Part shown: positions 9,432 through 18,404 of the stretch, piece by piece | Numbering within the stretch: position 1 is the first letter of the stretch | Layout: each line of letters starts with the position of its first letter | Assembly: GCF_034421375.1 (NCBI RefSeq) | Contig: NZ_CP139779.1 | Span: forward strand, 1,488,001 to 1,552,000 | DNA length: 64,000 bases | Reading direction: 5' to 3' | Origin: Microbacterium invictum | Lineage (GTDB): Bacteria > Actinomycetota > Actinomycetes > Actinomycetales > Microbacteriaceae | The notes under the pieces: generated by a model | Database searches by the model: none | What the model saw: the letters and a program-made list of their open reading frames with translations, nothing else | What the model was told of the DNA's origin: nothing | Program-made: the position numbers and the translations under genes

Positions 9432-10673
9432 GTGACGATCGATCTTCTGGCCCGGGATGGCGCGGCGACTCTCTCCGCTGAGCGCTGGCGGACCCCGGCG
9501 CGGTACTGGGCGGAGCTGTCGGCGGCGACGGCGCATCTGCCGGCACCGGTGGCGGCGATCGATCGCGAAGCACTGTCGTACAACGCCCTCGACATGATGG
9601 TGCGCGCCGGGGGCGTCCCCATCCGAGTGGCGAGCAAATCCATCCGCGTCCGCGAGGTGCTCGACGCCGTCCTCCGGCTGCCCGGGTACCGCGGCATCCT
9701 GGCTTTCACCCTCGCCGAGGCGCTCTGGCTGAGCGCCGGCTCCGACGATGTCGTCGTGGGCTACCCCACGGCCGACCGGCAGAGCCTCGCCAGACTCATC
9801 GCCGACGAGTCGGCGGCGGCCCGGATCACGCTGATGGTGGACGATCCCGCCCAGCTCGACCTCATCGACGCCGTCGCCGGGCCGTCCGCACGTACCGAGC
9901 TGCGGGTGGCGCTGGATGTGGACGCCTCGTGGCGCGCTCCGGGGCTCGGTCATGTCGGGGTGCACCGCTCGCCGCTTCACACGGCCCAGGATGCCGCGGG
10001 TCTCGCACGGCTCGTCGCCGAGCGTCCGGGCTTCCGATTGGTCGGGCTGATGATGTACGAGGCCCAGATCGCGGGCCAGCCGGACGCGGCCGGGGCCGAG
10101 GACGCCGTCATCCGCTGGATGCAGCGCCGATCCGCGGCGGAGCTGCGTGAGCGTCGCGCAGAGGTCGTGGAGCGCGTCCGCGAGGTCGCGCACCTCGACT
10201 TCGTCAACGGCGGGGGCACGGGGTCGCTCGAGTCGACAGCCGCCGACCTCGCCGTCACCGAGCTGACCGCCGGGAGCGGGCTGCTCGCGGGTCACCTCTT
10301 CGACGGATACCGTGCGTTCGACCCGGCCCCCGCCGCCGGGTTCGCCCTCGATGTGGTCCGCAGGCCCGCACCCGACATCGCCACCGTCCTCGGGGGCGGA
10401 TGGGTCGCCTCGGGCCCTGCGGGGGACTCACGCCTGGCTCGACCGGTCTGGCCGGCGGGGCTTCGGATGCTGCCGCGCGAGGGCGCGGGAGAGGTCCAAA
10501 CCCCGCTGCGCGGACCGGCCGCGATGCACCTCGCGGTCGGAGACCGCGTCTGGTTCCGGCATGCCAAGAGCGGAGAACTCGCAGAGCGCGTGGCCGAGTT
10601 CGCCCTCGTGTCCGCGGGAGCGATCGTCGATCGGATTCCGACCTACCGCGGCGAAGGGATGGCCTTCCTGTGA
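9432..10673 (+). CDS. PLP-dependent amino acid deaminase/aldolase, alanine racemase-like fold
   Basis: 413-residue protein with an N-terminal PLP barrel like alanine racemase and D-threonine aldolase/D-serine dehydratase. The likely Schiff-base lysine lies in RVASKSIRV, and a C-terminal beta domain contains the likely metal-site HAKSGELAERV segment (D-serine dehydratase-like). The only in-frame start downstream of the tRNA that fits is the GTG at 9432; nearby ATGs are out of frame. Its stop overlaps the GTG of the lactone oxidase, so the pair is probably cotranslated. Substrate could be a D-hydroxyamino acid; this is not proven. Confidence 0.75.
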   Translation: MTIDLLARDGAATLSAERWRTPARYWAELSAATAHLPAPVAAIDREALSYNALDMMVRAGGVPIRVASKSIRVREVLDAVLRLPGYRGILAFTLAEALWLSAGSDDVVVGYPTADRQSLARLIADESAAARITLMVDDPAQLDLIDAVAGPSARTELRVALDVDASWRAPGLGHVGVHRSPLHTAQDAAGLARLVAERPGFRLVGLMMYEAQIAGQPDAAGAEDAVIRWMQRRSAAELRERRAEVVERVREVAHLDFVNGGGTGSLESTAADLAVTELTAGSGLLAGHLFDGYRAFDPAPAAGFALDVVRRPAPDIATVLGGGWVASGPAGDSRLARPVWPAGLRMLPREGAGEVQTPLRGPAAMHLAVGDRVWFRHAKSGELAERVAEFALVSAGAIVDRIPTYRGEGMAFL

Positions 10674-11989
10674 CCCGCCCGGGCGCCGTCTGGCGCAACT
10701 GGGGACGCACCGCGGAGGCGAAACCGGTACGCGCGGAGTTCCCCGGCAGCCCCGAGGCAGTCGAGCGCGCAGTCCGCGCGGCCGCCCGCCGCGGCCTGCG
10801 GATCAAGCCGGTCGGGTCGGGGCACAGTTTCTCGGCGATCGCCGTCGCGCCCGAAGTGCTCCTGAACCTCTCGGCACTCTCGGGTGTCGTGGCGATCGAC
10901 CGGGCAGCCGGGCGGGCGACCCTCGGAGCCGGCACGCCGCTTCATCAGGTGCCCCGCCTCCTCGCCCGTCACGGCCTCGCAATGCAGAACCTCGGCGACA
11001 TCGATCGACAGACCCTCGCCGGCGCCCTCTCCACCGGCACGCACGGCACGGGCGCCGCCTTCGGGGGTTTGGCCACGCAGGTCGTCGGCGTCACCCTGGT
11101 CACCGGCACCGGTGAGACCCGCCGGATCGGCGAGGACGATCCGTTGCTGGCCGCCGTCGCTCTCGGCCTCGGAGCGCTGGGCGTCCTCGTGGATGTGACC
11201 CTCCAGTGCGTTCCCGCCTTCCACCTCGCTGCGGTCGAGCGTCCCGAGCCGCTGGACGACGTCGTGGCGGCACTCGACGAGCGGGCGGGCACCGCGGACC
11301 ACTTCGAGTTCTACTGGTTCCCCCACACCGATGTGGCCCTGACGAAGACGAACGAGCGGCTCCCCGAGACGACCCCGCGTCGTCCTCTGCCGCGTGTCGG
11401 CCGCTTCGTGGACGAGACGATCCTCGCCAACGGCGTGTATCGCGGAATCTGCGCCGCAGGAGTCGCCCTCCCCCCGGTCATCCCGGCGTTCTCGCGCCTG
11501 GCCGCACGGGTCACCGGCGATCGCGCCTACCTCGATCGGTCGCACCGCGTCTTCACTCAGCGGCGCAACGTGCGCTTCCGTGAGATGGAGTACGCCCTTC
11601 CCGCGTCACAGGTCGCCGCGGCGTTCGGCGAGGTGCGCGCGCTCATCGACGCTGAGGGATGGCGGATCTCGTTCCCGATCGAGGTGCGCTTCGCAGCGGG
11701 GGACGACCGCTGGCTGTCCTCCGCGTACGGCAGACCGACCGGATACATCGCCGTTCACCGCTACTTCCGCGAGGATCCCACGGCCTACTTCGCGGCCGTG
11801 GAGCAGATCATGCTGGCCCACGGCGGGCGCCCGCACTGGGGCAAGCTGCACGCGCTCGACGCCGATGCGCTGCGGGAGCGGTACCCGCGGTTCGATGACT
11901 TCCTCGCGGTGCGCAGCGAGTTCGATCCCGAGGGGCTGTTCCGCAATGCGTACCTCGACCGCGTGCTCGGCGTCCCGTCGCCTGTCTAG
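10670..11989 (+). CDS. FAD-linked sugar-1,4-lactone oxidase (D-arabinono/L-gulono type)
   Basis: VAO-family flavoprotein, 439 residues. The FAD-binding domain includes VGSGHSFSAIAV, whose histidine is the usual site of covalent FAD attachment, and TLAGALSTGTHGTG. The ALO-type C-terminal domain ends with the HWGKLH motif and the RSEFDPEGLFRNAYL tail. The GTG start overlaps the upstream TGA (GTGA). Related enzymes oxidise aldonolactones or xylitol with O2; in actinobacteria the precise substrate varies, so the name is by family only. Confidence 0.85.
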   Translation: MTRPGAVWRNWGRTAEAKPVRAEFPGSPEAVERAVRAAARRGLRIKPVGSGHSFSAIAVAPEVLLNLSALSGVVAIDRAAGRATLGAGTPLHQVPRLLARHGLAMQNLGDIDRQTLAGALSTGTHGTGAAFGGLATQVVGVTLVTGTGETRRIGEDDPLLAAVALGLGALGVLVDVTLQCVPAFHLAAVERPEPLDDVVAALDERAGTADHFEFYWFPHTDVALTKTNERLPETTPRRPLPRVGRFVDETILANGVYRGICAAGVALPPVIPAFSRLAARVTGDRAYLDRSHRVFTQRRNVRFREMEYALPASQVAAAFGEVRALIDAEGWRISFPIEVRFAAGDDRWLSSAYGRPTGYIAVHRYFREDPTAYFAAVEQIMLAHGGRPHWGKLHALDADALRERYPRFDDFLAVRSEFDPEGLFRNAYLDRVLGVPSPV

Positions 11990-12035
11990 GGCTGTGAGGT
12001 CGCCGCACAGCCGGGGGAGGGGATTGGGGGACGGT

Positions 12036-12041
12036 TAGGAT
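12036..12041 (+). promoter_or_regulatory. -10 TAGGAT upstream of lemA
   Basis: TAGGAT lies 31 nt before the lemA ATG, giving a predicted short leader of about 24 nt with GGAG near the start. Confidence 0.45.
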
Positions 12042-12072
12042 TGTCAGCACTGACTGGAACGGAGACCCCGGT

Positions 12073-12642
12073 ATGTGGGAATGGCTCATCCCCGTCCTGA
12101 TCGTCGTCGCACTCGTCGTCATCGCGGGGATCTATCTCTGGGCGACGTACAACTCGCTGGTGCAGCTGAATGTGCGCGTCGACGAGGCATGGAGCGACAT
12201 CACCGTTCAGCTCAAGCGCAGAGCCGACCTCCTGCCGAACCTCATCGAGTCGGTGAAGGGATACGCCGCACACGAGAAGGCGGTGTTCGAGAACGTCACC
12301 CGGGCGCGCGCCGAGACCCTGTCCGCGGGCGGCCCCGCCGAGGCGGGCGTGGCGGAGGGTCACATGCAGCAGGCGCTGCGGTCGCTGTTCGCCGTCGCGG
12401 AGGCGTACCCCCAGCTGCAGGCGAGTCAGAACTTCCTGCAGCTGCAGCAGTCCATCGTCGACACCGAGGACAAGATCCAGGCGTCGCGGCGCTTCTACAA
12501 CGGGGGCGTGCGCGAACTGAACACCAAGATCAAGGTGTTCCCGAACAACCTGTTCGCCCGCAACCTCGGCTTCGACGAGCGGGAATTCTTCGAAGTCGTC
12601 GACGGCGCGGCTATTTCGGAGCCTCCGCGCGTTCAGTTTTGA
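12073..12642 (+). CDS. lemA: LemA family membrane protein
   Basis: 189-residue protein with one N-terminal transmembrane helix (about 5-25) and a long helical cytoplasmic or periplasmic domain. Family signatures are YNSLVQLNVRVDEAWSDI and LKRRADLLPNLIESVKGYA, then the C-terminal NTKIKVFPNNLFA block. Function in bacteria is unclear; the family is widespread and often sits in envelope or protease contexts. The final TGA overlaps the TTG start of the following winged-helix gene. Confidence 0.92.
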   Translation: MWEWLIPVLIVVALVVIAGIYLWATYNSLVQLNVRVDEAWSDITVQLKRRADLLPNLIESVKGYAAHEKAVFENVTRARAETLSAGGPAEAGVAEGHMQQALRSLFAVAEAYPQLQASQNFLQLQQSIVDTEDKIQASRRFYNGGVRELNTKIKVFPNNLFARNLGFDEREFFEVVDGAAISEPPRVQF

Positions 12643-13727
12643 CCTCGGTTCGCATCCTCTCCCGCGCCGAGGCGGCGCGCATCGCCGTGCAGGCGCAGCT
12701 GCTGACCGCGCAGCGGCCCGGTGACATCGTCGAGACCGTCCAGTCCCTGACGGTCCTTCCCATCGATCCGACGGCGGCGATCGCCCCGACCGCCGACCTG
12801 ATCCTGTGGAGCCGTATCGGCTGGCCCTATGAGCCGTCCGACTTCCGCCGGCTCTTCCACGACGATCGTGAGATCTTCGAATGGCACGGCTTCTATCGGC
12901 CGATGAGCGACCTTCCGCTCTTCCTCCCCGAGATGCGCCGCGGTCCGCGGTCGGCATCCGCCCGCGACTGGGTCGCGTCCAACGAACGGTTCCGTCGCGA
13001 CATCCTGGACCGGCTTCGGGTTGACGGGCCGCTGCGGCCGACCGACATCGAAGACACCGCCGACGTGCCCTGGCGATCGACGGGATGGACGAACGATCGC
13101 AACGTCCTGCAGATGCTCGAGATCCTCACCGGTGTCGGCGAGGTGGCCGTGGATCATCGGGATGCGAAGGGCAGATGGTTCGACCTCGCTGAGCGCATCT
13201 ACCCGGAGGTGGCGTCACCGCCCGACGACGACGCCGCACGCGGGAGGGCGGAGCGACGGCTGTCGGCCTTGGGGATCGCACGGCGGAAGGCTACCGCGCA
13301 GCCGGGGGAGCCCATCGATGTCGGCGACATCGGTGTCGAGGTGATCGTCGACGGGGTCGACGGGCGATGGCGAGTCGACCCGATACTGCTCGACGCCGGC
13401 GCTTCGGATCCGCGCACGGCCCTCCTCTCGCCGCACGACCGCCTCGTCTTCGATCGCGTGCGCCTGCGGGAGATCTTCGGCTTCGAGTACGTCCTGGAGA
13501 TGTACAAGCCCGCCGCATCGCGGCGCTGGGGATACTTCGCGCTGCCGATCCTCCACGGTGATCGGCTGATCGGAAAGCTCGACGCCACCCTCGATCGCCG
13601 GGCGGGCACCCTCCGCATCAACGCCGTGCACGAGGACGAGCCCTTCGCCGGCTCGACAGCCGATGCCGTGGACGCCGAGATCGACGATCTGGCCAGATGG
13701 CTCGGCGTCGATGTCGCGCGGCCCTAG
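12639..13727 (+). CDS. AlkX/YcaQ-like winged-helix protein, divergent paralogue
   Basis: 362-residue member of the HTH_42 (winged helix DNA-binding, DUF1006) family that includes the DNA glycosylases AlkZ and YcaQ/AlkX. Family landmarks are ILSRAEAARIAVQAQ at the N-terminus, FEWHGFYRPMSDLPLFLPEMR in the middle and the YFALPILHGDRLIGKLDATLDR C-terminal block. The catalytic QxD position reads PID (residues 41-43), so the usual glutamine is absent. A TTG start at 12639 overlaps the lemA stop (TTGA) and fits the N-terminus; no better start exists. It may be a non-catalytic binder or act differently from AlkX. Confidence 0.75.
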   Translation: MTSVRILSRAEAARIAVQAQLLTAQRPGDIVETVQSLTVLPIDPTAAIAPTADLILWSRIGWPYEPSDFRRLFHDDREIFEWHGFYRPMSDLPLFLPEMRRGPRSASARDWVASNERFRRDILDRLRVDGPLRPTDIEDTADVPWRSTGWTNDRNVLQMLEILTGVGEVAVDHRDAKGRWFDLAERIYPEVASPPDDDAARGRAERRLSALGIARRKATAQPGEPIDVGDIGVEVIVDGVDGRWRVDPILLDAGASDPRTALLSPHDRLVFDRVRLREIFGFEYVLEMYKPAASRRWGYFALPILHGDRLIGKLDATLDRRAGTLRINAVHEDEPFAGSTADAVDAEIDDLARWLGVDVARP

Positions 13728-14635
13728 AGCACGCCGAGCCGGATCCGGTCGCCGGTGACGGCGACGGTTCCCCGCACCCCCCAGGCATCGTCGCGGTATG
13801 TCGCGGAGACCGGGGCGCCGTCACGACCGGTGCCCGTCGCGGTGGCGACCACGCTGCCGCCGGTCGCGGCGAAACCGTCGCCACCGATCAGCTGCACCTC
13901 GGGGAGGCGCTCGACGCGATAGGCGATCCGCTCGAGCTGCGCGATGTCCGCCGGCCAGGGCACGCGGAGGCCGCAGTTGTCCGGTACGGTGGCGGCGGCG
14001 CGGGTGCAGGCGTTCAGGTGCGCGGTGAGGGCGTCGCGCACGGCCTCGACCCCGGCGGCGCCCCACCCGGCCTCGATCGTGACGTCCCGCGTCCGCGCGG
14101 GAAGGACCGACACGGAGGCCTCCCCGTCGAGGTAGTCCGCTGGAGCGGCGGTGACCTCGTAGACGCCGGGGAGGAGGAGGACCTCTCCCGTGGGGATCAC
14201 CGAGGCCCCGACGGTGACGCTGTCGCCGATGGTGGTGGCGACGCTCAGGCGTCCCAGTCCGTCGGTGCCGACCCGCCACCGGTCCGCGGATCGCGCGAGC
14301 GACAGGGTGACGTCGTGCTCCTCGCCGGACAGGACGAATGACACATCGACCTCCGCCGAGTCGCCGTCGACGCGGACGCCGACGACGACCGGATCGGTCA
14401 GTCGCTCCGCGGCGTCGCCGATGCCGACCCCCGCCGCGCCGGCATCGGGAGTCATCGCCGCTCGCGCCGCCTCATCGTCGCCCTCCGCGAGTGCACGCAG
14501 CCACGTGGTCGCCATCGCCTCGGGACCCTCTTCCCGCGATGCGGCGACGGCGAAGACCCCGACCAGCACGGCGACGAAGACGAATCCTGCGGCGGTGAAG
14601 ATCGCGATCGTGCGCGTGCGGCGCGACCCTCTCAT
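13724..14635 (-). CDS. Membrane-anchored hypothetical protein
   Basis: 303 residues with a basic N-terminus, one transmembrane helix (about 9-31) and a secreted remainder. The segment after the membrane (EAMATTWLRALAEGDDEAARAAM) looks like the helical start of DUF4878/NTF2-like modules, followed by two beta-rich repeats. Two cysteines (ACTRAAATVPDNCG) may form a disulfide. Its end overlaps the convergent glycosylase-like gene by 4 bp. The ATG start sits 6 nt after a TAGCGT hexamer. Function unknown. Confidence 0.7.
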   Translation of the reverse strand: MRGSRRTRTIAIFTAAGFVFVAVLVGVFAVAASREEGPEAMATTWLRALAEGDDEAARAAMTPDAGAAGVGIGDAAERLTDPVVVGVRVDGDSAEVDVSFVLSGEEHDVTLSLARSADRWRVGTDGLGRLSVATTIGDSVTVGASVIPTGEVLLLPGVYEVTAAPADYLDGEASVSVLPARTRDVTIEAGWGAAGVEAVRDALTAHLNACTRAAATVPDNCGLRVPWPADIAQLERIAYRVERLPEVQLIGGDGFAATGGSVVATATGTGRDGAPVSATYRDDAWGVRGTVAVTGDRIRLGVL

Positions 14636-14641
14636 CCCTCC

Positions 14642-14647
14642 ACGCTA
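14642..14647 (-). promoter_or_regulatory. -10 TAGCGT of the membrane-anchored hypothetical
   Basis: TAGCGT ends 6 nt before the ATG at 14635 and overlaps the stop codon of the upstream AlkX-like gene. Confidence 0.5.
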
Positions 14648-15889
14648 GGTCATCCCGCCATGCCGGGTCGCGCCCGGCAGCGCGGCGGCCAGGTGGTCGA
14701 CCGCGTCGCCCCAGTGAGAGATGGAGATCTGCTCCAGTCCCTGCCAGAGCGCCGCCTGACGCAGCTGCCCGGCGACGCGCTCCACGGTGTCCGGTGCGGT
14801 CGCCCGCTCCCACCACGCGGACTGCACCTGCAGCGTCTGCGTCGAGCGCTCGGCCTTGAGATCGACCCGCCCGACGATAGCGTCGTCGACCAGGACGGGC
14901 AGCGAGTAGTAGCCGAAGCGCCGCCGGGCGACGGGGGTGTAGATCTCGATGCGGTAGGCGAAGCCGAACAGTCGCTCGGCGCGGTCGCGGAACCACACCA
15001 TCGGATCGAACGGGGTGAGGATCGACGCCGCCTCGACCCGTCGTGGCACCACGGCGTCGCGATGCAGCCACGCCGGCGCCGGGCGCCCCGCGCTCTGCCA
15101 GCCGTCGACACGGACCGGGAGGAGTTCCCCCTCGTCGACGAGGTCGGCCACGGCGGCCAGAACGGCTCGCCGGTCGCGGATCCGCCAGTAGTCGGCGAGA
15201 TCTGCCGCGGTCGCCACGCCGTATGCCCGCGCCGCACGCCGCACCAGCTCCCGGATGGCGTCGGACCGCGGCACCTCTCGGCCGGCGAGGTCCGCGCCGA
15301 GGACGTCGGCGGCGAGCCCGTAGCGGCGCTCGAAACCCCGGCGGCCCGCGATGGCGACCTCGCCGAAGAGCCAGAGGAACTCCAGCGCCTCTTTGACCGC
15401 GTCCCATTCCCACCAGCCCCCGCGCGGCGAACGACGCGCATCGCGCTCGATCTCCGCGGGGCGAAGCGGTCCTCGTGCCGCGAGTTCGCTGCGGACCCAG
15501 TCCACGACGTCGCGGTGCCGGGAGACCCATCCGCCGGGGTCTCCGGCGTACTTCTGCCGGAACTCCGCCATCCGGAACGTGAAGAGCGGGCGGTCCGCCG
15601 CGTCGATGAACGCCGCCACGTGCGCCCAGTACTCGACGTACCGCGGTCGGGGAGCGAAGAGCAGGCGATCGAGGAGCGCGGTGTCGTAAGGCCCGAGCCG
15701 GGAGAACAGGGGGAGGTAGTGCGAGCGGGCGAAGACGTTGACGGAATCGATCTGCAGCACAGACATCCGGCGGAGGGACTCGTTCAGCTGCCGCGTGCCG
15801 ACGCGGGCGGGGCGGACGCGGTGAAGACCCTGAGCCGCTACCGCGACGCGACGCGCCTCCGCGGCGCTCAGCGTCTCACGGGTCGTCAC
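14645..15889 (-). CDS. AlkX/YcaQ-like DNA glycosylase, winged-helix
   Basis: 414-residue member of the HTH_42 family. It keeps the QxD motif as QID at residues 46-48 (MSVLQIDSVNVFARSHYLPLFSRLG), the pattern of E. coli YcaQ/AlkX, which excises alkylated bases and unhooks interstrand crosslinks. Other family blocks are FEYWAHVAAFI-like YVEYWAHVAAFID and the YYSLPVLVDDAIVGRVDLKAERS C-terminus. I use the GTG at 15889, because a TAGTGT hexamer ends 7 nt upstream; an in-frame ATG exists at 15919 but lies before that box. A second, divergent paralogue lies about 1 kb downstream on the other strand. Confidence 0.8.
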   Translation of the reverse strand: MTTRETLSAAEARRVAVAAQGLHRVRPARVGTRQLNESLRRMSVLQIDSVNVFARSHYLPLFSRLGPYDTALLDRLLFAPRPRYVEYWAHVAAFIDAADRPLFTFRMAEFRQKYAGDPGGWVSRHRDVVDWVRSELAARGPLRPAEIERDARRSPRGGWWEWDAVKEALEFLWLFGEVAIAGRRGFERRYGLAADVLGADLAGREVPRSDAIRELVRRAARAYGVATAADLADYWRIRDRRAVLAAVADLVDEGELLPVRVDGWQSAGRPAPAWLHRDAVVPRRVEAASILTPFDPMVWFRDRAERLFGFAYRIEIYTPVARRRFGYYSLPVLVDDAIVGRVDLKAERSTQTLQVQSAWWERATAPDTVERVAGQLRQAALWQGLEQISISHWGDAVDHLAAALPGATRHGGMT

Positions 15890-15896
15890 GGCCGCA

Positions 15897-15902
15897 ACAC
15901 TA
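15897..15902 (-). promoter_or_regulatory. -10 TAGTGT of the AlkX-like gene
   Basis: TAGTGT ends 7 nt before the GTG at 15889. It decides between that start and the ATG at 15919. Confidence 0.5.
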
Positions 15903-15938
15903 GACCCCGCCCCCGACATCCGATGCGGGCGTCGGTTC

Positions 15939-15944
15939 TAGACT
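15939..15944 (+). promoter_or_regulatory. -10 TAGACT of the AI-2E-family gene
   Basis: TAGACT ends 6 nt before the ATG at 15951. It is about 40 bp from the divergent TAGTGT box, so both promoters share one short intergenic region. Confidence 0.5.
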
Positions 15945-15950
15945 TGCCGA

Positions 15951-17138
15951 ATGGCCGGGTCGGACGAGCGCGAATCGCTGTGGAGCGCCCTGCGCGACCG
16001 CTCGCGCGTGGTGTCGACGGAGCTGTCGGGATCGATTCCGCGCGGGCTCCGGCTGGCGGCGGCCTATTCCTGGCGTTTCCTGGCCATCGCCGCCGCCGCG
16101 GGCGTCGTGATCTGGCTCGTGATCCAGCTGAAGCTCCTGGTGGTGCCGCTGCTCATCGCGATCCTGGTCACCGCCCTCCTCTGGCCGTTCTTCAGCTGGA
16201 TGCTGCGCCACCGCGTGCCACGATGGCTCGCGATCGTGATCGCGGTCGTCACGACCCTGGCGGTGGTCTCGGGCCTGCTGTGGGTGGTCGTCTGGCAGGT
16301 CACACGCGAGTTCGGCCGGGTCCAAGCGCGGACCCTGGACGCCATCGCCGCCTTCCGCCAGTACCTCATCGACGGGCCCCTCCACCTCTCCGCAGGGCAG
16401 ATCGACGATCTGCTGAACCAGGTGGGAACGCTCCTGCAGGAGCAGGCCTCGCTGCTGTGGTCGGGGGCGCTCGCGATCGGCACGACCCTGGGCCACGTCG
16501 TCACCGGCGCGCTTCTGGCCGTGTTCATCCTGCTCACCCTCCTCGCCGACGGCGGCGGGATCTGGCGATGGAGCACCCGCCTGCTGCCCAAGGCCGCCCG
16601 CGTCCCGGTGGACGGGGCCGCGCGCGCGGGCTGGGTGACGCTGGTCAACTATGCGCGCACGCAGCTGCTCGTGGCCACCATCGATGCGATCGGCATCGGG
16701 CTGGGTGCTCTCCTGCTGGGGGTGCCCCTGGCCGTCCCCATCGCCGTCCTGGTCTTCCTCGGTGCCTTCGTCCCGATCGTCGGTGCGGTCCTGACCGGCG
16801 CGGTCGCCGTGTTCGTCGCGCTGGTCTACAACGGTCCGCTGATCGCCCTGTGGATGCTGATCGTGGTGCTCGGGGTGCAGCAGCTGGAAGGACATGTGCT
16901 GCAGCCGCTGCTGATGGGTGCGGCGGTGAAGGTCCATCCCCTCGCCGTCGTGCTCGTCGTCGCGGGCGGGGCGATGATCGCCGGGATCCCGGGCGCCCTC
17001 TTCGCCGTGCCGCTGGCCGCCTTCGTCAACGTCGTCGTGCTCTACCTCGGCTCCCGCGGGTGGGAGACCGGGGATCGGCCGCCGCCGGAAGACCTCATCT
17101 GGAGCACCGTCCCCCGTCGAAGGAGAACCCCCACGTGA
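15951..17138 (+). CDS. AI-2E family permease
   Basis: 395-residue integral membrane protein of the AI-2E/TqsA (UPF0118) family with about seven or eight transmembrane helices. Characteristic pieces are the paired N-terminal helices (LKLLVVPLLIAILVTALLWP) and the C-terminal EGHVLQPLLMGAAVKVHPLAV signature. Members export autoinducer-2, ions or unknown solutes; none can be assigned here. The stop overlaps the ilvA start (GTGA), which implies cotranslation. Confidence 0.88.
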   Translation: MAGSDERESLWSALRDRSRVVSTELSGSIPRGLRLAAAYSWRFLAIAAAAGVVIWLVIQLKLLVVPLLIAILVTALLWPFFSWMLRHRVPRWLAIVIAVVTTLAVVSGLLWVVVWQVTREFGRVQARTLDAIAAFRQYLIDGPLHLSAGQIDDLLNQVGTLLQEQASLLWSGALAIGTTLGHVVTGALLAVFILLTLLADGGGIWRWSTRLLPKAARVPVDGAARAGWVTLVNYARTQLLVATIDAIGIGLGALLLGVPLAVPIAVLVFLGAFVPIVGAVLTGAVAVFVALVYNGPLIALWMLIVVLGVQQLEGHVLQPLLMGAAVKVHPLAVVLVVAGGAMIAGIPGALFAVPLAAFVNVVVLYLGSRGWETGDRPPPEDLIWSTVPRRRRTPT

Positions 17139-18385
17139 GCATCCCGACGATCGCCGCCTCCGGCATCCCGACGCTCGCAGAGTTCGAGGACGCCGCGGCC
17201 GCGCTGCGCGGCGTGGCCGCGCACACGCCGCTGGAGGAGTCGCAGCATCTCACCGACGTCCTCGGCGTCCCGACCTACCTGAAACTGGAGAACCTGCAGC
17301 GCACCGGGTCGTTCAAGATCCGCGGGGCGACCTACCGGCTCTCGCGCCTCACCGAGGCCGAGCGCGCGCGCGGCGTGGTCGCCGCCTCCGCCGGCAATCA
17401 TGCCCAGGGCGTGGCGCTGGCCGCCCAGAAGCTCGGGATCCCGGCGACCATCTTCATGCCGCTCGGTGTCCCGGTGCCCAAGCTCCTGGCGACCCGGGGG
17501 TACGGCGCGGACGTTATCCTCGAGGGCGAGACGGTGGAGACGCCGCTCCGGCTGGCGGCGGAGTTCGCCGAGCGGACGGGCGCCGTCCTGATCCATCCCT
17601 TCGACCATCGCGACATCATCCTCGGCCAGGGGACCCTCGGGCTGGAGCTGCATCACGACCTTCCCGACGTCGAGACCGTGGTGGTGTGCGTCGGCGGCGG
17701 CGGGCTCATCGCCGGGGTCGCGGCCGCCATGAAGGCGCGCGCGGCCGCCGAGGGGCGCCGCATCCGCATCATCGGCGCGCAGGCCGAGAACGCGGCGGGC
17801 TACCCCCCGTCGCTGGCCGCCGGCCACCCGGTCACCGCATCGTCGCGCCCGACCATCGCCGACGGCATCGCCGTGGCGCGTCCGGGCGATCTGCCCTTCG
17901 CGATGATCCGCGATCTCGTCGACGAGATCGTCACTGTGACCGATGACGACATCGCCCGCGCCATCCTGGTCCTCCTCGAGCGCGCCAAGCAGGTCGTCGA
18001 GCCGGGCGGTGCCGCCGGCGTCGCGGCGATCCTGGCCGGCAAGGTCCGATCGGACGGACCCACCATCGCGATCCTCTCGGGCGGGAACATCGATCCGCTC
18101 CTGCTGCAGCGCGTCGTCGCCCACGGTCTGGCGGCCTCGGGACGGTACATGACCCTCCGCATCCCGCTGCCCGACCGCCCGGGTCAGCTCGCCCGGGTGT
18201 CGGAGGTCCTCGCCCAGGCGGGGGCGAACGTCATCGAGGTGCTGCACACGCGCCACGGGCAGGGGTTGCAGATCAGCGAGGTGATCCTGCAGCTGAGCGT
18301 GGAGACCCGCGGGGAGGAGCACCGCGCGCACGTGATGCAGATGCTCTCGGCTGCGGGGTTCGCTCCGACGATCGCCGTCGACTAG
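17135..18385 (+). CDS. ilvA: Threonine ammonia-lyase
   Basis: PLP enzyme converting threonine to 2-oxobutanoate and ammonia, the entry to isoleucine synthesis. 416 residues: a fold-type II catalytic domain with the Schiff-base lysine in GSFKIRGA, ASAGNHAQG and the phosphate-binding GGGGLIAG loop, then one C-terminal ACT domain (RIPLPDRPGQLARVSEVL onward, about 330-410). A single short ACT domain resembles the catabolic/TdcB-like and actinobacterial IlvA type. The GTG start has AAGGAG 7 nt upstream and overlaps the permease stop. Confidence 0.93.
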   Translation: MSIPTIAASGIPTLAEFEDAAAALRGVAAHTPLEESQHLTDVLGVPTYLKLENLQRTGSFKIRGATYRLSRLTEAERARGVVAASAGNHAQGVALAAQKLGIPATIFMPLGVPVPKLLATRGYGADVILEGETVETPLRLAAEFAERTGAVLIHPFDHRDIILGQGTLGLELHHDLPDVETVVVCVGGGGLIAGVAAAMKARAAAEGRRIRIIGAQAENAAGYPPSLAAGHPVTASSRPTIADGIAVARPGDLPFAMIRDLVDEIVTVTDDDIARAILVLLERAKQVVEPGGAAGVAAILAGKVRSDGPTIAILSGGNIDPLLLQRVVAHGLAASGRYMTLRIPLPDRPGQLARVSEVLAQAGANVIEVLHTRHGQGLQISEVILQLSVETRGEEHRAHVMQMLSAAGFAPTIAVD

Positions 18386-18404
18386 GGCCGAGCGGTGGCG
18401 GGGC

